Shown: positions 1 through 6,893, counted from the stretch's first letter. The stretch: 34,171 nucleotides of DNA from JAENVT01 sp031424145 (GCA_031424145.1 JANPGV010000217.1:1-34171); one strand, 5' to 3'. Numbers and translations: made by a program. The notes: a model not told the origin generated them from the letters alone.

Positions 1-75
1 AAGCACGACCGCACCCGCGAACACGGCGCACTCGCCAACCCCGGCGGCCGACCACGAAGAATCAACGCCGCGTGA
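1..75 (+). CDS. C-terminal end of an unidentified protein (partial)
   Basis: An open frame enters from the left edge and stops at a TGA at 73-75, leaving 24 basic residues (KHDRTREHGALANP, then a Gly/Pro/Arg-rich tail). It may be the end of an upstream gene. The fragment is too short to assign a family, and chance reading-through cannot be excluded. The following 274 bases up to the SOS box contain no convincing gene; a TTGACA hexamer at 134-139 has no good -10 partner. Confidence 0.25.
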   Translation, partial: KHDRTREHGALANPGGRPRRINAA

Positions 76-349
76 ACCCATCACCGAATGTCGGGTAGCA
101 ACCGAACACGAAACGTCGGGCGGGTACCGACACTTGACATCGCCTGGTTGGGGCACGGTGTAGTCCGTCGGGTCTTTCAGGCGGGCGTACCAGCCTTGAT
201 CGAACAATGACACCACACGTTCTGCTACAAGGTCAGATTGTGGTCATACCGGGGTTGCGTTACCACCGAGTACACGAAATGCGGTCAGGCGAGCGTTACG
301 TCGTGTTCTGTTTTGCCTCAACGCCCAAGCCCTGACCGCTTGCATCGAA

Positions 350-363
350 CGAACAGATGTTCG
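350..363. promoter_or_regulatory. LexA-binding SOS box (mycobacterial/Gram-positive type)
   Basis: CGAACAGATGTTCG fits the consensus CGAACRNRYGTTYG at every position: two 5-bp arms, CGAAC and GTTCG, around a 4-bp AGAT. It ends 12 bases before the GTG of the 68-residue ORF at 376, where bound LexA would block transcription. In mycobacteria, boxes of this form control DNA-damage genes. The match is direct; regulation is inferred. A partly overlapping second CGAAC lies at 346-350. Confidence 0.6.
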
Positions 364-375
364 ATACTGGTGGGC

Positions 376-582
376 GTGCTGACAGTTAACGACGTCGACG
401 CAATCCGCCGATCCGCAGCCATGGCGCCGCTATCGGCCGACGAGGCCTACCGCGTCCTCGAGGCCTGCGATCAGCTGCTCCGCGAACGGGCCCGCATCAC
501 CGAAGCGCTGGCCGTTCTGCCGGCGTCTTGGGGGCAGGTGCGCAAGGTGCTCAACGAGCTGCAGGCGATCGTCGGGTCGTAG
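376..582 (+). CDS. Small hypothetical protein, putatively SOS-controlled
   Basis: This 68-residue protein starts at GTG 376; an in-frame GTG at 370 is an alternative. A short GGTGG lies close upstream and is a poor ribosome-binding site. The sequence is mostly helical and charged: an LSADEAYRVLEACDQLLRER segment is followed by a second helix ending KVLNELQAIVGS. There is no signal peptide, membrane segment or cysteine. I do not recognise a family. An SOS box 12 bases upstream suggests DNA-damage induction. A longer open frame back to 238 would run through that box and is unlikely to be the real start. Confidence 0.5.
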   Translation: MLTVNDVDAIRRSAAMAPLSADEAYRVLEACDQLLRERARITEALAVLPASWGQVRKVLNELQAIVGS

Positions 583-1427
583 AACATCAGGTTGCGAGTC
601 GTACGCCTAATCGTCATTTGACCTTCGAACGTCGCCAGGCGCACAATTCGGCCCTCGCCTCCGTCTTGCGATGGCGAGCGCACCGCGGAGCCCGTCCCCC
701 CGCGGTGCAGCAAAAACGATGCTACCGCGCCTGGGTGACGCGACTGAACCCCCGACATGCGCCGTGGGACATGGGCTAATCGGGGGCTCAAGACGCTCAG
801 CCAACCAAGGACGGTTGGCGTTGTATTAGACGCATAAAACATCGGCCAGTCGGGCGGAGAACTTTAGAGCTAAGAGTCACTGCGTTGCAGTGTTGGCCGG
901 TCTGCCGGCTGCGGTGGGGCCAGGTGCGTCGTGAGCCTTGAGGATCAGGTCGAGCGAGAGCGAGCACGCCGTGCAGAGGAAGCAGGGGCGCCACCGCCAC
1001 CAGGCTGGCAGCCCTGCGGAACCGACAACCCCGTCCCCGGTGTCGTCCACAACAACACAGGTGTGAGCAACATCTCATCGGGGGCTTTCGCCATCGCTGA
1101 TTGCAGCGGCTCAATCTGACGAAGCGGTGGGTCAGTGCTGACGAAGTGGACACCAGGTTCAAGGAGTCGCAAGAGCGCACAGCCGCCAACACGATCGAGA
1201 ACATCACGGTTGCCGTCGTTGCCCAGCCCGCCTCGTTGGACCTCCGCACGGGACCTTCGTCCCGGTCGAGCCTTGGCTGCCTCGTATAAGGTTCGCCTTC
1301 TTCGCCGCCGGCAGCAGATCAACCGACGGCTCGACCCCCGGTGCCTCACCGAGGGTCGGTTGAAGCGCTCATTGAAGCCCACTTCACTGTCAGTCGAGCG
1401 CTGCGCTGGCTCGTCAATGGACGCGGA
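583..1427. other. Gene-poor stretch with possible decayed coding sequence
   Basis: No convincing intact gene is visible in these 845 bases. Two short plus-strand frames have partly protein-like composition. One starts at GTG 931 (SLEDQVERERARRAEEAG, then proline-rich, ending 1119). The other runs 1101-1289 in another frame (SADEVDTRFKESQERTAANT). They could be pieces of one frameshifted gene, but neither has a ribosome-binding site or a recognisable family. Other visible structure is a 7-bp hairpin at 800-819 and a CACTGC/GCAGTG inverted repeat at 878-892. Confidence 0.35.
800..819 (+). terminator. Candidate hairpin terminator
   Basis: GCCAACC (800-806) and GGTTGGC (813-819) form a perfect 7-bp stem with a 6-base loop, followed by GTTGTATTAG. 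It could end transcription from the small SOS-box gene about 220 bases upstream. There is no proper U-tract, so the assignment rests on the stem alone. Confidence 0.3.
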
Positions 1428-1793
1428 CTAAGTCGCTGCCAACGGCCGCCGATTTTCAAACACCTTGTCGAGTCCCGAAAGGATCACACGCCGTCCTACC
1501 AGCCCGCCACGAGCAGCGCGTAGCACGAAGCGCATCCCGTGGTCCAACGCAGCCTGGCGAGCCCACATGAGACTGCGCAGACCTGAGGAATCGATGAACG
1601 AAACACCGTCGACGTCGAGCTCCACGCTCGTCACATCCGTGGCTGTACACGCGGTCGCGACCGCCGCCTTGATTGCTCGTTCGGTGGACAGGTCCATCTC
1701 GCCCACAAGCCCGAGGACCATCGAGTCAGCAACACGTTTGCGCGTGATCGCGAACCCGGTAGGTACAAATTCTGGATCGGCGAAATCAGTCAT
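1428..1793 (-). CDS. STAS-domain anti-sigma factor antagonist
   Basis: This is a 121-residue single STAS domain of the SpoIIAA/RsbV type. Such proteins bind an anti-sigma kinase when unphosphorylated and so release a sigma factor. Visible signatures are the early strand VLGLVGEMDLST (about 27-37) and the helix-start FIDSSGLRSLMW, whose DSSGL (68-72) holds the serine that partner kinases phosphorylate. I chose ATG 1793 over the in-frame GTG at 1805 because an AAGGTGG ribosome-binding site sits 9 bases before the ATG and overlaps the GTG. No anti-sigma kinase or cognate sigma gene is adjacent, so it is an orphan here. Confidence 0.88.
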   Translation of the reverse strand: MTDFADPEFVPTGFAITRKRVADSMVLGLVGEMDLSTERAIKAAVATACTATDVTSVELDVDGVSFIDSSGLRSLMWARQAALDHGMRFVLRAARGGLVGRRVILSGLDKVFENRRPLAAT

Positions 1794-1802
1794 AGCTCGA
1801 GC

Positions 1803-1826
1803 CACCTTCGATGCGGTTTGAAGGTG
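1803..1826 (-). promoter_or_regulatory. 5'-UTR hairpin enclosing the STAS ribosome-binding site
   Basis: On the transcript strand, CACCTTC (1826-1820) can pair perfectly with GAAGGTG (1809-1803) across a 10-base loop. The 3' arm contains the AAGGTG Shine-Dalgarno core of the STAS gene starting at 1793. Formation of the 7-bp stem would hide the ribosome-binding site. Control of translation by temperature, a factor or upstream translation is inference. Confidence 0.45.
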
Positions 1827-1922
1827 CCGGCCGAGGTCTAGAGCAGGCGACTCACGTTGTGCGTTGCGGAAATTACTGCCCCGTTCCGACTACGGTCAAA
1901 CAGTCATCTGCCAGCAAAGCGG

Positions 1923-2153
1923 CTACGGGTGCTTCTCCCCTGACGCAATCCCGTTCCAACTCGGAGTAATCAGTTCCCAGGGGGCGCCGCCCGTTGCCGA
2001 GCGCCATCGCCACCTGCGGTTGACGCAGGCGCATAGGCCGAGCCACTCATTCCCCGGCGGGGGACCAGTGCCGGAGCGGAAGTAGTCACGCCTGATCGAC
2101 TTGCCACAGACGTCGCATTCCTCGTACACGTCGGCCTCAATTCGTAGTCGCAC
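1923..2153 (-). CDS. Small hypothetical protein with a CxxC motif
   Basis: This is a possible 76-residue protein from GTG 2153. The N-terminal part (VYEECDVCGKSIRRDYF) has a zinc-ribbon-like CDVCG knuckle, with a further CAC about 27 residues on. The C-terminal half is Trp/Arg-rich and less convincing. No Shine-Dalgarno sequence is visible before the GTG. The rest of the 1827-2324 interval holds no other supported gene. It may be a degraded zinc-ribbon protein or chance. Confidence 0.35.
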   Translation of the reverse strand: MRLRIEADVYEECDVCGKSIRRDYFRSGTGPPPGNEWLGLCACVNRRWRWRSATGGAPWELITPSWNGIASGEKHP

Positions 2154-2324
2154 CGAAGGTATTGCGGAACCTGCCTAACTCTCGCTGGCGAAAGTACCAA
2201 TTGAGCAGCTCGATCAAACATACGGCACAGCCCGACTCCTTTACGCGCATTGGGCTAAGCGAGGGAGTCAGGGCTCTGACGGTGTTCAGGTGTCCAGGCG
2301 ACGGGCAATGTCGCCTTCCCGTTG

Positions 2325-2807
2325 TCACGGATTTGTCTCGGCGTCCGATCCAACTCGCTCGCCGAGAGTGTGACGGTCGGTGCCGCGCTCCCAACGCAAT
2401 CTTGTTGACACCCGATCGTCAGTGTCGAGGATCGGGTGCGACTGCGCCCACGCGACCAGGGCGTCGACACACGTCCGCGCGAGTTGTGTGTAGTTGTTCA
2501 AGCCGATATTGATCGCAACGTCGGATGCGATCCTTTCGAGCAACGCGACCGGCTCCGCATCGGCTTTGTGCGCGGTCAACCCGCATAGCGCCATATCGAG
2601 GCGCCCTTCGTAGTAGAGCCGCTCGACGCCCAGGATCACTTCTGCAGCGGCCTCCCAGAGCACATCTTGATGGGCCGCGAGGCGATTGAAGCGCTGTTCG
2701 CTAGCAAGGAACAACAGCCGTTCTTCGGCCATGTCCGCTCTTCGGTCGACCGGCACAGCGTCGACGACGCCGAGGGCGAGCTGAAGCATTCGCGAGATGT
2801 GCACCAC
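2325..2807 (-). CDS. Hypothetical helical protein
   Basis: About 160 residues read from GTG 2807, with an adjacent in-frame GTG at 2804 also possible. The middle is well-behaved helical protein: MLQLALGVVDAVPVDRR, then ERLLFLASEQRFNRLAAHQ, then VLGVERLYYEGRLDMALCG and ERIASDVAINIGLNNYTQLA. The last 30 residues are charged and low in hydrophobics. There is no signal peptide, membrane helix or recognised family. The frame stays open upstream to 3047, but that part is Arg/Ser/Pro-rich and overlaps a better frame, so I start at the GTG pair. It lies downstream of two small minus-strand genes. Confidence 0.5.
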   Translation of the reverse strand: MVHISRMLQLALGVVDAVPVDRRADMAEERLLFLASEQRFNRLAAHQDVLWEAAAEVILGVERLYYEGRLDMALCGLTAHKADAEPVALLERIASDVAINIGLNNYTQLARTCVDALVAWAQSHPILDTDDRVSTRLRWERGTDRHTLGERVGSDAETNP

Positions 2808-2904
2808 CGTTAAAGATCGGCCAGACCGGCTTCTGATACCAATCGACGATTCCGATCGACACATGCGGTAATCGCGATCGGGCGCGCCGCGAACGCTGTG
2901 TTGC

Positions 2905-3045
2905 TCAGGCGCGCGTTGCGGGTTCGGCGTCGAGAGGATAGACGGGCCAGCCGGATGCGCCGAGCTCGCGGGAGATGTTGCGGGCAGCCTCGCGGACATC
3001 GTCGTGCAGCGCGGGCGGCGGAGGCCATTCAGAGGACTGCAACAC
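2905..3045 (-). CDS. Very small hypothetical protein or gene fragment
   Basis: A 46-residue frame starts at GTG 3045 just after an in-frame stop. It has protein-like sequence: SSEWPPPPALHDDVREAARN, then ISRELGASGWPVYPLDAEPA. No ribosome-binding site precedes it. The other frame just upstream (about 3110-3029) also reads plausibly (VVLGEIAEEGSNAGGRVALN). The two may be one gene broken by a frameshift near 3035-3045. No family is recognised. Confidence 0.3.
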   Translation of the reverse strand: MLQSSEWPPPPALHDDVREAARNISRELGASGWPVYPLDAEPATRA

Positions 3046-3143
3046 AATTCAACGCGACTCGGCCGCCAGCGTTCGAGCCCTCCTCAGCGATCTCGCCTAA
3101 CACCACACCGCGACGCAGGCAATCGGAACGACGCCGCGGGCGA

Positions 3144-3374
3144 CTACTCCCATGGTTGAGGAACTTCGGGGAGCGGTGATCCTTCGAGGGTCTCTCGAAC
3201 ACTCGCCTCCCACGCCCCCGCCCACCCGCGTTCCGAGCGGGGCACATCTCCGGACGTCGCCTCCAGAAAGAGCAGGATTGGTTTGACGCGCTCGTGCTCG
3301 TAGTAGCGGACGATGTAGCGATACGTCGCCTCGTGCGCCTGTTGCCAGGAAAGCGCTCGAGCATCCGGCTTCAT
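3144..3374 (-). CDS. Small hypothetical protein
   Basis: A 76-residue soluble protein starts at ATG 3374, with a strong AAAGGGGG ribosome-binding site 6-7 bases upstream. The N-terminal half is a charged aromatic helix (QQAHEATYRYIVRYYEHERV) followed by a hydrophobic strand (KPILLFLEATSGD). The C-terminal half is Trp/Glu/Pro-rich. It has no cysteine, signal peptide or known motif. It is divergent from the XRE-MEDS regulator across a 164-base spacer, a common layout for a regulator and its target. That link is inference. Confidence 0.65.
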   Translation of the reverse strand: MKPDARALSWQQAHEATYRYIVRYYEHERVKPILLFLEATSGDVPRSERGWAGAWEASVRETLEGSPLPEVPQPWE

Positions 3375-3443
3375 GATCGCCCCCTTTCACGCGTAGGGAG
3401 GTCGCCGGTTCAGTGGGGTCCTACGGGCGAGTTTCGCGCCGAC

Positions 3444-3472
3444 CGCGTAGAGATGTCAAGTGAATGTGTCAA
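3444..3472 (-). promoter_or_regulatory. Candidate promoter of the small gene at 3374, with doubled -35
   Basis: Read on the minus strand, TTGACA (3472-3467) is followed after 17 bases by TACGCG (3449-3444). A second TTGACA lies at 3459-3454, 13 bases further along. On the plus strand the doubled element reads as two near-identical copies of GTCAAxTGA. The repeat may also be a regulator-binding site in this divergent region. The -10 match is weak. Confidence 0.3.
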
Positions 3473-3538
3473 CTGACGTAATGCAGGCGAGTGGGTGTAA
3501 GGTACCCCGCAGCGGCAGGAAAAGGGAGGTAGGTGCCC

Positions 3539-4297
3539 GTGGAGGCATCCCGAATCGCAGCAACACTCAAGGCCGCTCGGAAGCGTCTTGGATGGAGCCG
3601 CGAGGTTCTCGCTTACCACTCCGGTGTGAGCTGGTCAGCCATCTCCCAGATCGAGTCCGGCAGACGTAAGGACGTTCGCCTGACGAGTCTGTCTGCGCTG
3701 GCTGACGCGCTCCGAGTGAGCGTCGACTATCTGATCGGTAGTGCTGCGGCCGTAACTACTCCCCAGCTCTTTGAGCATCGAGTTCTGATGTATGGCTCCG
3801 ACGAGGAGTTCATCGCCGCGGTGATCCCGTTCCTCGAGGAAGGAATGGCGCAGTCCCATTGCCTGGCGGTCGTGCTGACGCCCGCAAAGCAGGAGCTGGT
3901 GCGCCACGCGCTCGGCGATCGGGCCGGACTCGTCGAATTCGCAGACTGGGCGGACTGGTATCGCTCGCCAAAACAAGCACTGAGACGCTACGGCGAGCTC
4001 GTCAAGCAAAAGGTCGAAGTCGGCGCGGCGTGGATCCGAGTGGTGGCCGAAGCCGCCTGGAACGGTACGGATCTCGACATCGCCACGTGGACCCGTTATG
4101 AATCCCTGGTCAACGTCGCCTTCGCGTCATCGCCCGCCACGATCATCTGTACCTACGACGAACGAGCGTTTCCCGCAGAAGTCGTCGCCGACGCGCTGAG
4201 GACCCATCCGCAAGTCGCGTGCGGAACAGAGACGACGGCGAGTGCCAGCTATCGCGACCCCGAGGACGTCTTACTCGGCGCTTTTCACACCCACTGA
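3539..4297 (+). CDS. XRE-family HTH / MEDS-domain fusion regulator
   Basis: This 252-residue regulator has an N-terminal XRE/Cro helix-turn-helix (about 4-66: RIAATLKAARKRLGWSREVL, then SGVSWSAISQIESGRRK). A MEDS (DcmR-type sensory) domain follows from about residue 78 (FEHRVLMYGSDEEFIAAVIP, later AVVLTP and TIICTYDERAFPAEVV). MEDS domains are thought to sense small molecules and are often found with histidine-kinase ATPase or STAS partners; fusion to an XRE domain makes a one-component sensor. I chose GTG 3539 because GGGAGGT ends 8 bases before it, whereas GTG 3533 is too close. Its last 27 bases overlap the convergent TetR gene. Confidence 0.82.
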   Translation: MEASRIAATLKAARKRLGWSREVLAYHSGVSWSAISQIESGRRKDVRLTSLSALADALRVSVDYLIGSAAAVTTPQLFEHRVLMYGSDEEFIAAVIPFLEEGMAQSHCLAVVLTPAKQELVRHALGDRAGLVEFADWADWYRSPKQALRRYGELVKQKVEVGAAWIRVVAEAAWNGTDLDIATWTRYESLVNVAFASSPATIICTYDERAFPAEVVADALRTHPQVACGTETTASASYRDPEDVLLGAFHTH

Positions 4298-4891
4298 CTC
4301 GCGCGCTTGTGGTCCCCACGACGTGATCTCGTTGGCGATTTCAAGACACGCGGCAGCGGCTGCAGCGGCGTTGGAGCGGACGTCGAGCCACGCGCCGAGG
4401 AACACTGCCGTGAGCATCGCTGCTCGCTGAGACGGGCGTGCCGAGTCCAGCGTGCCCTCGGGCGCTGCGTCCCCGACAGAATTCCGAAAGGCGGCGCGTA
4501 CACGGTCGGTGAATTCCGTTGCGGCGGGCGTGAACGTCGGGTCGCGCCCAGCGAGCTCCGAGATGGAGTTGACGTAGAGGCAGCCTCGCGAGGCGTCAGC
4601 TCCGCCGAAGTACTCGGCGAGCCATCGAAAGTAGGCGGCTGCTTCGCGAAGGCCGGCGCCACGGGCCTCGAGTGGGCGAAGCCGGGGGTCGACGAAGGTG
4701 GCGACGTAATCGGCGAGGGCCGTGTCGAACACTGCCCTCTTCGTGCCGAAGGCCAGGTAGAGGCTTGATCGACTGAGTCCCGTCGCGGCTTGGAGGTCGT
4801 CGACGGCGGTTCCCGCGTACCCACGTTCCCAGAACACCTGCTTCGCCGCCTCGACGACTTCTTCAGCGTCGAAGCGGCGTCTGTCGGCCAT
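4271..4891 (-). CDS. TetR/AcrR-family transcriptional repressor
   Basis: This 206-residue protein has a TetR N-terminal DNA-binding domain. It comprises FDAEEVVEAAKQVFWERGYA (7-26), then an HTH about 29-52 (VDDLQAATGLSRSSLYLAFG). An all-helical ligand domain follows, with CLYVNSISELAGRD as in TetR_C families that follow a 'GCLxxN' pattern. ATG 4891 gives the standard domain start; the frame is open further upstream only as spill-over into the promoter. It is divergent from the PAS-LuxR gene at 5021, with two palindromes between them that are likely its operators. Autorepression and control of the neighbour are inferred. The ligand is unknown. Confidence 0.9.
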   Translation of the reverse strand: MADRRRFDAEEVVEAAKQVFWERGYAGTAVDDLQAATGLSRSSLYLAFGTKRAVFDTALADYVATFVDPRLRPLEARGAGLREAAAYFRWLAEYFGGADASRGCLYVNSISELAGRDPTFTPAATEFTDRVRAAFRNSVGDAAPEGTLDSARPSQRAAMLTAVFLGAWLDVRSNAAAAAAACLEIANEITSWGPQARESVGVKSAE

Positions 4892-4892
4892 T

Positions 4893-4940
4893 CCGCAAGA
4901 GGCTACTAGTGCTGGTCCGCAGGAGGCTACTTGTGCTGGA
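4893..4940. repeat. Tandem duplication of a 24-bp unit in the promoter region
   Basis: Two adjacent 24-base copies (4893-4916 and 4917-4940) match at 21 of 24 positions. Both contain AGGCTACT and GTGCTGG. The second copy supplies the TTGTGC -35 hexamer of the rightward promoter; the first has TAGTGC at the same place. The duplication begins two bases outside the TetR start codon. Confidence 0.7.
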
Positions 4941-4974
4941 CTGGTCAGTCTCGTATTATGGACTGAATAGTCCA
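4931..4974 (+). promoter_or_regulatory. Promoter of the PAS-LuxR gene with two TetR-type palindromic operators
   Basis: TTGTGC (4931-4936) and TATTAT (4954-4959) are separated by 17 bases. GACTG-GT-CAGTC (4939-4950) lies in the spacer. A 16-bp perfect palindrome, TGGACT-GAAT-AGTCCA (4959-4974), begins at the last base of the -10. The palindrome centres are 22 bp apart, about two helical turns, and both begin GGACTG. A repressor here would cover the promoter. The divergent TetR is the natural candidate, but this is inference. Confidence 0.55.
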
Positions 4975-5020
4975 GGATCAGCACGACGTTCATCGAGAAG
5001 GAACCGCGCGGACGGCAACG

Positions 5021-5803
5021 ATGGCCGATGTTCTCGACGTAGTCGCCAGGTCGCGGCGCTCGCTCGTCGTGGTCGGGCTTCCAGAGGCGACCGTCGTCGC
5101 CATCAGTGACGCGGCCGCAGAACTGTACGGCGCCACCGGCGCGACGTTGATCGGCCGCCGCGCGACAAGCCTGTATCGGGGCGCCGACGAAGTACACGCA
5201 AGCATCGCCTTGTCAGCTATGGCGTCGGGCGCAATCGACAGTTACTCCGCTCAACGGCGCCTCGCGACACCGAACGAAGACTCGGCATGGGTCTCCGCAC
5301 GAAGGTTCGAGCTGCACGACGGCGAAGTTGCCATCACACTGAGCGTTCCACTCGACCAGTCTCTTCCGGTGGACGGAGTCGAACAGGAATTCGCCGCCGG
5401 CACCGGAATTGACTGGGCCTCTCGCCCAGTCAAACAGGAGCGGTTCGGAGCCGAAGGAGCTCAACAGCGAATCAACGCGAGCGTCCTCGCAACCCTCGAC
5501 GGACTGCCTCTCCGCCAACGTGAGATCGTCGCCGCGCTTCTGCAAGGTGAGAGGACTCAAACGATCGCGACGTCAATGTTCGTGAGCAACAGCACCGTGC
5601 GGAGTCACCTGTCCGCGATTTTCAAGGCGTTCGGTGTCCGCTCCCAGACGGAACTTCTCTCGTTGCTGCGTCACAGACCAACTGATCACCGAAACCCTCC
5701 GACCTTGAGCCCGCCCGCGTGTGTGGACGACTCGGATGCCGCGTCAACCGCTACTCCGTTTGGTCGGGCTCTGCGCCATCGACCTCGAAGAAGAACTGGC
5801 TGA
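5021..5803 (+). CDS. PAS-domain LuxR-type transcriptional regulator
   Basis: This protein has 260 residues. The N-terminal 110 look like a PAS sensor fold (VVVGLPEATVVAISDAAAEL, then GRRATSLY). A linker follows, then a LuxR/FixJ helix-turn-helix at about 161-217 (LPLRQREIVAALLQGERTQT, VSNSTVRSHLSAIFKAFGV). The last 40 residues are low-complexity and may be an extension. No receiver domain is present, so it probably responds directly to a ligand or redox signal. ATG 5021 has only a GGACGG as a possible ribosome-binding site. Its promoter carries the TetR-type palindromes. Its 3' end overlaps the convergent STAS gene by 53 bases. Confidence 0.8.
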   Translation: MADVLDVVARSRRSLVVVGLPEATVVAISDAAAELYGATGATLIGRRATSLYRGADEVHASIALSAMASGAIDSYSAQRRLATPNEDSAWVSARRFELHDGEVAITLSVPLDQSLPVDGVEQEFAAGTGIDWASRPVKQERFGAEGAQQRINASVLATLDGLPLRQREIVAALLQGERTQTIATSMFVSNSTVRSHLSAIFKAFGVRSQTELLSLLRHRPTDHRNPPTLSPPACVDDSDAASTATPFGRALRHRPRRRTG

Positions 5804-6089
5804 GACCGGTGACCTCGACCACTCGCCGTACGGCGCGCGATGGATTGCGTACGTACAGGGATCCACCGGCTTCACCCCTTCGTATCGTCTGCGTGATGAG
5901 CACCTTCAAGCCGCTGGAATCCATGAAATCAACGCTCCCGAGATCCAATACGACGTGCCGGTCCGCCGTGACTCCTTCGAGCGCGACCCCGAGCTCAGGT
6001 GCGGAGTCCATGTCGACGTCACCCTCCACGGTGATCACGGCCAGCCCGTCGACCTCTGACATTGCGATACCAAGCAGGTCATGGTTCAA
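5751..6089 (-). CDS. STAS-domain anti-sigma factor antagonist
   Basis: This 112-residue STAS protein has VITVEGDVDMDSAPEL (18-33) and VLDLGSVDFMDSSGLKVL, whose DSSGL (57-61) is the phosphorylation site of the family. The start is TTG 6089: AAGGAG at 6102-6097 lies exactly 7 bases upstream, while the later ATG in LGIAM has no such site. The start is only 3 bases beyond the stop of the recombinase-like gene, whose last codons contain this ribosome-binding site, so translation is probably coupled. No anti-sigma kinase is adjacent. It shares only family-level similarity with the STAS gene at 1428. Confidence 0.85.
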   Translation of the reverse strand: MNHDLLGIAMSEVDGLAVITVEGDVDMDSAPELGVALEGVTADRHVVLDLGSVDFMDSSGLKVLITQTIRRGEAGGSLYVRNPSRAVRRVVEVTGLSQFFFEVDGAEPDQTE

Positions 6090-6092
6090 TAG

Positions 6093-6893
6093 TCAGCTCC
6101 TTCGCTCGATGTGCGCGCCGGCGCGAAGAGGCGACGCCAGGTAGAACCGGCGGAACGAATTGGCCGTTACCCGTGCACCGCCTTCTTCGCTCAAATGGCG
6201 GATGAGGTGGTCGGCCCCGAACCGGGTGAGGCGACGCGGCGCGGACTCGTAAGCCGCGGATCGAACACTGGTGAACAGCGGTTCCCCGCGGCGTCTACCC
6301 GCACAACGTCGAACCGCACGCGCACTCTCGGCTTCGAGGAGCACGCGTCGGGACTGACCTTTCCGTCGGATTGTCAGCGACACCTTCGGCGGCCTTCCCG
6401 CGACATCGTCGACGTCGAGCGCCAGAGCCTGCCCTACCTTCAGGCCGTCGAAGACAAGAAGCGAGACCAGCGCGTCGAGACGCGGATCGAGAGCAGCCGC
6501 AATTCTGAGATACTCATCCACGGCTGGCGCGGACAAGACTTGCGTCGTGATCGGGTCAATCACGGAGGCCCTCGGACGTGGAGCACCGGCAACCGGATTG
6601 ACGTCGGTCGAATCGGTGTCGATCGCGAATCGGTAGAACGAGGACAACGATGACCAACGCCGTCTCAGCGTTGCTGCGCTGTCGCCGGCGATTTCTCGAG
6701 CGAGTTGGAACGCGGCCACGGTTGCCGCGTCGGCCTGCAGTGGCAGGGCCTCGTTCTGTGCGCACCAACGACCGAATGTCTCGAGATCCGTGCGGTACGC
6801 CGAGCGCGTGTTCTGTGATGTCTTGCTTTCCAGCCACGCATCGATGATCCGAAGCTCCGACTGGGATGCGCTGCGCGAAGGCAACTTCTCCAC
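6093..6893 (-). CDS. Tyrosine-recombinase-fold protein lacking catalytic residues
   Basis: This 266-residue protein has the two-domain layout of XerC/D-type integrases. A core-binding domain spans about 10-95 (SKTSQNTRSAYRTDLETFGR). The start of a catalytic domain follows (DALVSLLVFDGLKVGQALAL). The key positions are altered: the first catalytic Arg (normally GLR) is Lys152, and the His of the HxLRH box is Asn245 in TANSFRRFYLASPLRAGAHI, though its Arg is kept. The protein ends at 266, before the last His and the nucleophilic Tyr. It should not cut DNA but may still bind it. The start is GTG 6893, with no clear ribosome-binding site. It is coupled to the STAS gene and divergent from hsp20. 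Confidence 0.78.
   Translation of the reverse strand: MEKLPSRSASQSELRIIDAWLESKTSQNTRSAYRTDLETFGRWCAQNEALPLQADAATVAAFQLAREIAGDSAATLRRRWSSLSSFYRFAIDTDSTDVNPVAGAPRPRASVIDPITTQVLSAPAVDEYLRIAAALDPRLDALVSLLVFDGLKVGQALALDVDDVAGRPPKVSLTIRRKGQSRRVLLEAESARAVRRCAGRRRGEPLFTSVRSAAYESAPRRLTRFGADHLIRHLSEEGGARVTANSFRRFYLASPLRAGAHIERRS

Noticed and set aside
583..930. Hairpins considered as a tRNA or other structured RNA
   Set aside because: No cloverleaf, CCA end or T-loop consensus could be found; only isolated short stems.
6093..6893. Recombinase-like gene as evidence for an active integrated element
   Set aside because: Catalytic residues are missing, and no tRNA, att duplication or phage genes are seen nearby.
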